Below are positions 58,606-64,000 of a stretch of DNA of 64,000 nt, piece after piece. The stretch lies in the NCBI RefSeq assembly GCF_964275005.1, contig NC_092693.1:29400173-29464172 (forward strand), given 5' to 3'. The position numbers were made by a program, and so were the translations under genes. Origin of the DNA: Diadema setosum (lineage: Eukaryota; Echinodermata; Echinoidea; Diadematoida; Diadematidae). Within the stretch, counting starts at the first letter, position 1. Every line of letters starts with the position of its first letter. Below the pieces are notes generated by a model that was given only the letters and a program-made list of their open reading frames with translations, was not told where the DNA came from and did no database searches.

Positions 58606-58706
58606 GTAACCTGTTGAGGACGAGTCCCGAGTATACTCAGGCAAGTGTACGTGGGAAATGTTGGTTGTACACTTATTGCAAAATCAGTACGTCCTTGACG
58701 GGTTAA
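58606..58706. mobile_element. TTAA MITE, 'TTGAGGACGAG' family, copy 4 (inverted)
   Basis: 'gtaacctgttgaggacgag' at one side and 'cgtccttgacgggTTAA' at the other. The inner 'cccgagtatactcaggcaag' is shared with 2541-2633. Confidence 0.65.
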
Positions 58707-59260
58707 AGACCTCAAGAGAAGCTGCTCTATCAAACTGTTCAACTGAATACATTTCAAAATAAACATGAAATTCAATTACAAACATCAGTAGATGGAAAAA
58801 CTTGTCTACAGGTCCGGAGGAGTCTTTTATCATTTTTTTTAAAACTTAAAAAAACACACACAAAAAAACACACACAAAAAAAAACTTTTACGGCTCTCCT
58901 CCCATCAGTTGCTCCTTTGTAATGCAAGCCTCATTCATTCTTTTATTGTTCTGTGTCCCTGGCCCCGCCTAGTCAGTGTAGGCTAAAGTAACTCGTCAGT
59001 AACTGATAGTTTAACACTGAATTACTATTTTTTTTTTCAACTTTGGTATATAATATCTATATATACATATATACCATTATATATATATATTTGAAAATGT
59101 TATTCAAAAACCTTATATGTCAAACAGGTAGACATACATTTGCTAACTGCACTACAGTACAAAGCATTCTTTAGCAGTCAGATGCAAATCCTGGTTGGTA
59201 TCAAATGTAGGAAAAAATACACTTCTTGCCAGTCCAAGGAAGATTTAAACTGTTTAAATC

Positions 59261-59330
59261 CAAATATAAATCCAAATCCAAATATAAATCCAAATCCAAA
59301 TTCAAATATAAATCCAAATCCAAATCTGGA
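59261..59330. repeat. AAATCC/AAATATAAATCC minisatellite
   Basis: Repeated 'aatccaaatccaaatataaa' units; in one frame they read as Asn-Pro repeats (59140-59463 plus), which is probably not a real protein. Confidence 0.8.
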
Positions 59331-60539
59331 GCAAATACAGGGTCTATCACAAAATGTTGATATGCTGGATGGTGTCCAGGCTGTCAATCTCTGTAGTGTG
59401 GATTACACAAATCAGTACGCACTGAAAACATATCTTGATAGAATGTCTGCAGTACTACTTTAAATTTTGGTGAATGCCCGTTCTCCTTAGCAACTAGTGA
59501 TTGAAAAGGATGACTGATGGCGGGATACAAACTGCTAATGTATGCTCACAAACAGCAGGTCCAGGCTAAAAAAGTAAAATCCATGATGTGTTGCTAAGAA
59601 AAGGTTGGTAACACACCCTAAATCTTGGTCCTTTTCTGTGCGAGTTCTTAAATATGTGAGAAGGATAAGATATACCAAAGATAACCACGAAGTGTAAACT
59701 GTAGAGTAGTAATAGTAGTACAGTGTTGGGGGTGGAACCTTTCTCAACAGTAGTGCAGACTACACAACCGACAACTGCCTCACACACTGCTGATACAGGC
59801 TGCTGTGCTGGTGTTTACAGACAGGGACTACAATGTACTTCAGTATCTGGTTTCTTGTGTTGGTCTGCTGATCTTTAAATACAACGACAGACATTTCCCC
59901 GAGCTTGGAAATTTCCCCCCATCATACAGTTTGACATGTTCGATGTTCAGTACATTTCCACCACTGACGTTCCGTTTGCTGCGGTCAACGACGTTGACGG
60001 CGATGACTCATATTTCCCACAGTCGCAATTAATATATTCGTGGTGTTGCCCAATACTATACTAAGTACTAGTAGTAGTTGATCGCTTGTACAACCGGTAC
60101 AACGTACAGCATTGCAAATAACATGATAACCAGCGACAAGTGGGCAGAACAGAACAATCAATCGACTGAGGCAGGTTGCGAATTCGCGTCAGGCAAAGAT
60201 TTTGCATCGTCTTTAGTGTGTGAAATTCGCTATGAATAACGATGTTACACACTGCGTTTATAAAGATGCAAAAAATCACACATCTAAAATCACAATCTGT
60301 GCAATACAATGACACATGCCACACCTATCTGGAAATTGCACCAACGTCACCCTAGTCCCATACAGTATATTTCATGTTGTGCGTAAATTTTAACGTAATT
60401 ATTGTTATTTTTTTAGGTGGCGGTGGGAGGAATTATGTTTCAATGATAAATGATGAATACTAAATGAAAAAAAAAATGGTACAGTGTATTCAGATCATTA
60501 GGCCTCACCTCAACTGATTTCTTTTTATGCAGCAAGCTT

Positions 60540-60790
60540 CCAATCGCACGGAATCTTTCAGCAGCTCTTTTGTACGGTACCCTCGCTTCGCTTGGAGCTC
60601 CTCAGTCGATCTCGCCGATCCGAGTGACGCGCAGTGTAAGTGCAGTATGATGAGTAAAGAGATGGGCCGCAGCTACCGAGCGCAGCGAGAGCAGAAATCG
60701 GGTGGTATGAGCGTACATCAACAAATCGTGGCGCGCCAGGTATTATGTAGTATACAAAATTGTACAGCACAACAATGCCACCGCGTATTG
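60540..60790. promoter_or_regulatory. CpG-rich patch upstream of copine
   Basis: GC- and CpG-rich for this locus ('ctcgcttcgcttggagctcc', 'gccgcagctaccgagcgcag', 'gtggcgcgccagg'). It could be a promoter or distal 5' exon of copine, or the first exon of another gene (a gtaagt donor stands at 60638 on the plus strand). Undecided. Confidence 0.3.
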
Positions 60791-61089
60791 CCACCGCAGA
60801 TCGATTGGAGTCATCAGGGACTCCTGCAAATGGTGATGAGTTTCTTTGGCAACAATTAAGTTTCCGTTATGAGAACATGTAATTCGCCAAGAATACTTTC
60901 AAACCAAGAAGTAAACAGAAAGCTCAATCTGTTCTAACATTTATCGTCGGGGAAATGTTTCGCGGAGGTGTCGTGCATCGAGGAGATTTAATATGTCTGG
61001 CTTGACGGAATGTCTCGAGGGAAGAACTGTCAAAGTACCCCCCCCCCCCCACAAAAAAAAAAAAACCAAACAACAACAACACACAAATC

Positions 61090-61120
<31 letters not shown>

Positions 61121-61921
61121 GCAAAAACACCCCAAAAAGAACAAAATGAAATAAAACAAAACTCCTCCGAACAGGCAGATTTTTCCGTCTCACCACGAAG
61201 TTGACAAACTGAGAGCTATACAGATTCGCACACGTCAAAGCTTGAACAATCCAAGAAATAAAAAAAGAGAACTCTACACATTCTTATATTTCACTTTCTA
61301 AATCTAGTAAATGAAGAAAAGATTCAGGCAGAGTCATTCAATCAATACAGCCTGTAATCTCGAACATGAATCATCAGCTATTCAAACCACTTTCTTGATT
61401 GAGGGCATTGTACACAGTCATGTCATGTTGATGTGCTTTTGTATATGCGTTTTGTTTTTCTATATGTCCTGTCTGTCCAGTCATGAATGTCACGCTTTGA
61501 ATTACTTCGTATTTCGCTTTTGTTAGTCTTTGAGGCGATTGTACAGTGTTTGAGTTGTCCAGAGTATACTAGTTCTGCTTTTTAGTGGACCCTTGTATTT
61601 TCTTTTTTTTTTTGCCTCAGTACATGGATGATGTTATAACAAGCTTGGTTTAAAACTATGTATACAAGCTTTTAATTCGTATATTGCCACTAATTTTCAT
61701 CGTAGGGCCTATACAGTCAACTATTGTGTATACTAAAATCATTTGTCATTTCTATATCACGGACGTTCTATATGAAAGAAGAAAATGAAATAAATTGAAC
61801 TGAATTGAATTGAATTCAATGAAATACAAGGGAAACTCACGTAATGTTCCTGTCGAGAGCACCGTGCAGACTAAAAAAGAAAAAAAAAAGAAATATATAT
61901 ATATTATACTGAAAGAAAATG

Positions 61922-62059
61922 TCGGCCTGTCATCAGGCCTTCATCAGGATCTACCAACAGAATAATTATTATCTAAGTAATCTGATGTGTCATAATATAA
62001 TGCCATAACCTATAATGCCAATCTTGGTAGATCCTGATGAAGGCCTGATGACAGGCCGA
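61922..62059. repeat. Perfect 36-bp inverted pair with hammerhead-like core
   Basis: Arms at 61922-61957 and 62024-62059 are exact reverse complements, separated by 66 bp. The right arm reads CTGATGA (62034-62040), a 6-bp stem GGCCTG/CAGGCC with an ATGA loop, then GAAA (62058-62061). Further out, ACTGAAAGAAA (61909-61919) and TTTCTTTCAGT (62117-62127) are also inverted. Confidence 0.7.
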
Positions 62060-62142
62060 AAGCTCGACTGATTAAAAGGGAGACTCTAGATCGAGAGCAA
62101 CGTCCGCCTCGGTCTAATTTCTTTCAGTATATGCTACCCACA

Positions 62143-62194
62143 ATGAGGCACCGCGTAGTTTGGGAAGGGAATTATCTCTTGCACTACATTTATA

Positions 62195-62278
<84 letters not shown>

Positions 62279-62443
62279 CATCTCCCTTTGGGAATGTGTA
62301 TAAATTACTATTTTGTGCAGAAACAGTGAAGAAATGAAATAGATGACTAAATGTCTTGTTCAAGTTTTCAAAGTGCAGTGCGGTGGCACTGTGAACTTAT
62401 GAGGCACCGCGTAGTTTGGGAAGGGAATTATCTCTTGCACTAC

Positions 62444-62496
<53 letters not shown>

Positions 62497-62665
62497 TATA
62501 TTATATACATATATATATATACATATATATATATATACATTATATATCTCCCTAAGGGAATGTGTATAAACTACTATTTTGTGCAGAAACAGTGAAGAAA
62601 TGAAATAGATGATTAAATGTCTTGTTCAAGTTTTCAAAGTGCAGTGCGGTGGCACTGTGAACTTA
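62143..62665. repeat. Tandem duplication, two units of about 260 bp with (TA)n cores
   Basis: Units 62143-62398 and 62399-62665 both begin 'atgaggcaccgcgtagtttg' and end 'cggtggcactgtgaactta'. Each contains a long TA microsatellite of different length. The non-TA parts differ by only a few bases. Confidence 0.9.
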
Positions 62666-63104
62666 TTTTAGTAGTGGCAATAAATTTGTGATGTAATATT
62701 TTGTTCACCCAGAAAAAGGGATAAGAAAGTTTTGACTGTCAATCGGACTTGCTCGCAAACCATGCCTCTATCAGTTTATCAATAATGTATCCCGGTCGCT
62801 TCCTCAGTACAGCTCATTATTACATAATACACACGCACACACGCAGACACGCACACCCACACATACATTCAGAGAGGGAGAGAATCGACTCCTTCGTGTG
62901 CTTGTTTACTTCTCTTATAATAACTGTTTTCCAGTTTTATATTGATTTATATGTGACTATAATCAATATTTCTGTAGAAGCAGTGGGTTCATTAAACAAA
63001 GATGTGTCCGTACTTTCCACGTGTTACTATAATTTCATCTTTTCTACTCTTTTCGAATTCCCGTTTAATAGAGGATATTGTCAGCATCATTTATCTCAAC
63101 ATAG

Positions 63105-63185
63105 ACCCCGTTTACAGTGCGGGGCTGGGCCGAGCCGCGGCCGAGCCCAACCTCAATTGCGAGGCCGAGCCCGCAATTTGGGGGC
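63105..63185. repeat. Fragment of the GC-rich foldback MITE
   Basis: 'agaccccgtttacagtgcgg' followed by 'ggccgagccgcggccgagcc', as in 56357-56892; the right end is missing. Confidence 0.6.
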
Positions 63186-63322
63186 ATCCCACGAGACCGA
63201 CACCCACGAGTCATACGGTCCACGAGACCGACATCAATAATAGGTCCATGAGTCATACAGCCCACGAGTTATACGGCTCAGGAGTCATACAGCCCATGAG
63301 TTCGACACTATACGCACAAAAG
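63181..63322. repeat. Irregular 'CACGAGTCATACGG' repeats preceding the minisatellite
   Basis: Units such as 'cacgagaccgacaccc', 'cacgagtcatacggtc', 'catgagtcatacagcc' and 'cacgagttatacggct' follow one another. Confidence 0.75.
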
Positions 63323-63541
63323 GCTCATGAGACCGACACTAAGCGAACATAGCCCACGAGACTGACACTAAGCAATAAAGGCTCATGAGACCGACACTAA
63401 GCAAAGAAAGCCCACGAGACCGACAGTAGGCAAAATAGGCCCACGAGACCGACACTAAGCTAAAAAAGCTCACGAGACCGACATTAAGCAAAGACAGCTC
63501 ACGAGACCGACAGTAGGCAAAGTAGGCCCATGAGACCGACA
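63323..63541. repeat. 29-bp minisatellite, about 7.5 units
   Basis: The unit is GCCCACGAGACCGACACTAA then GCAAAGAAA (29 bp), starting at 63323. Variants alternate 'gctcatgag' with 'gcccacgag' and 'actaagc' with 'agtaggc'. Confidence 0.92.
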
Positions 63542-64000
63542 GGATAAACAGCGCCATCTACATGTCAATCACCTGTACAGGGTGTTCCATGAACGGAAAA
63601 ATAACATACTGGCGGGTGTAATTTCGTAACGCTATCAATTGAAAGATGGTGACCATCTACATAATTATGAACGTCATCAAATATGTATTTCTACATACTT
63701 CTGGGGAGGGAGGGGGGCAAGTGTGTCAGGGAGCGACATTGTTATCAAGTAGAAAAATTGAATTGTATTCTTCATGCCCCCACCCCCCCCAAAAAAAATA
63801 GAAGAATTAGTATTCTTCATCCCCCCCCAAAAAAAAGAGACAAAAAACCACAAATGAATTTAAAAGAGGACAATAACGATGTATGGATTAATTTTAGAGC
63901 TTTGATAATGCCATCGTGCTATTTTTGATAGGCTTTCCCAGTTTTTACCTAGAAGATGGACAAGATATAAATTTTACCTCTTCTCTTTCCCGATTCACTA
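63542..64000. other. Window end, no gene
   Basis: Contains 'cagggtgttccatgaacgga' (63576), a transposon-end-like string, and C/A homopolymer tracts (63777-63798, 63821-63836). Nothing coding is supported. Confidence 0.6.

Noticed and set aside
59140-59463. Asn-Pro repeat protein
   Set aside because: It is the translation of an AAATCC minisatellite and has no conserved flanks.
60527-60859. Plus-strand 110-codon frame in the CpG-rich patch
   Set aside because: Composition explains the length; no motif recognised and no exon partner found. Kept only as a possible promoter region.
63323-63541. CRISPR-like regular repeat array
   Set aside because: Units are directly abutting with no spacers, in a eukaryotic genome; it is a minisatellite.

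Overview
This is eukaryotic genomic DNA: AT-rich, intron-rich and packed with small transposon fossils and microsatellites. The gene content is deuterostome-like. The non-coding part consists of foldback/MITE families with TTAA or TA target sites, ATTCA-type tails and a tRNA-derived SINE, which suggests a marine invertebrate, most likely an echinoderm and possibly a sea urchin. That placement is an inference from repeat style, not proof.

Two protein-coding genes can be reconstructed by hand from splice sites and reading phase. (1) Plus strand, 355-7861, five coding exons: cyba, encoding p22phox, the small membrane subunit of the phagocyte NADPH oxidase cytochrome b558 (189 aa). (2) Minus strand, 57966-23516, seventeen coding exons: a complete copine (571 aa; two C2 domains plus a copine/vWA domain). 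All exon phases agree in both genes. The two genes are convergent, and the 15.7 kb between their stop codons (7862-23515) holds the 3' untranslated regions and many repeats. A third, weaker candidate is the first exon of a divergent minus-strand gene at 334-143. It has a zinc-ribbon-like cysteine pattern, a consensus splice donor, and lies 20 bp from the cyba start codon.

Layout: 1-8000 cyba. 8000-23500 intergenic, with a nested foldback element (10639-12065), pogo/Tigger-style TA-flanked elements (12225-13175 and 20174-22546) and TTAA-flanked MITEs. 23516-57966 copine; its last intron carries a 4.7 kb element with terminal inverted repeats inserted in an ACT microsatellite (25041-29737), and its fifth intron carries an array of AGGTCA-type half sites (40860-42190). 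58000-64000 region upstream of copine, with a perfect CRE palindrome, a CpG-rich patch, a perfect 36-bp inverted pair containing a hammerhead-ribozyme-like core (61922-62059), a tandem 260-bp duplication and a 29-bp minisatellite.

The two genes have no known joint pathway. p22phox works in membranes with NOX proteins to make superoxide; copine is a calcium-dependent phospholipid-binding adaptor. No retrovirus, LTR element or Polinton was recognised. One LINE 3'-end fragment is present. No tRNA, rRNA or CRISPR array was found.
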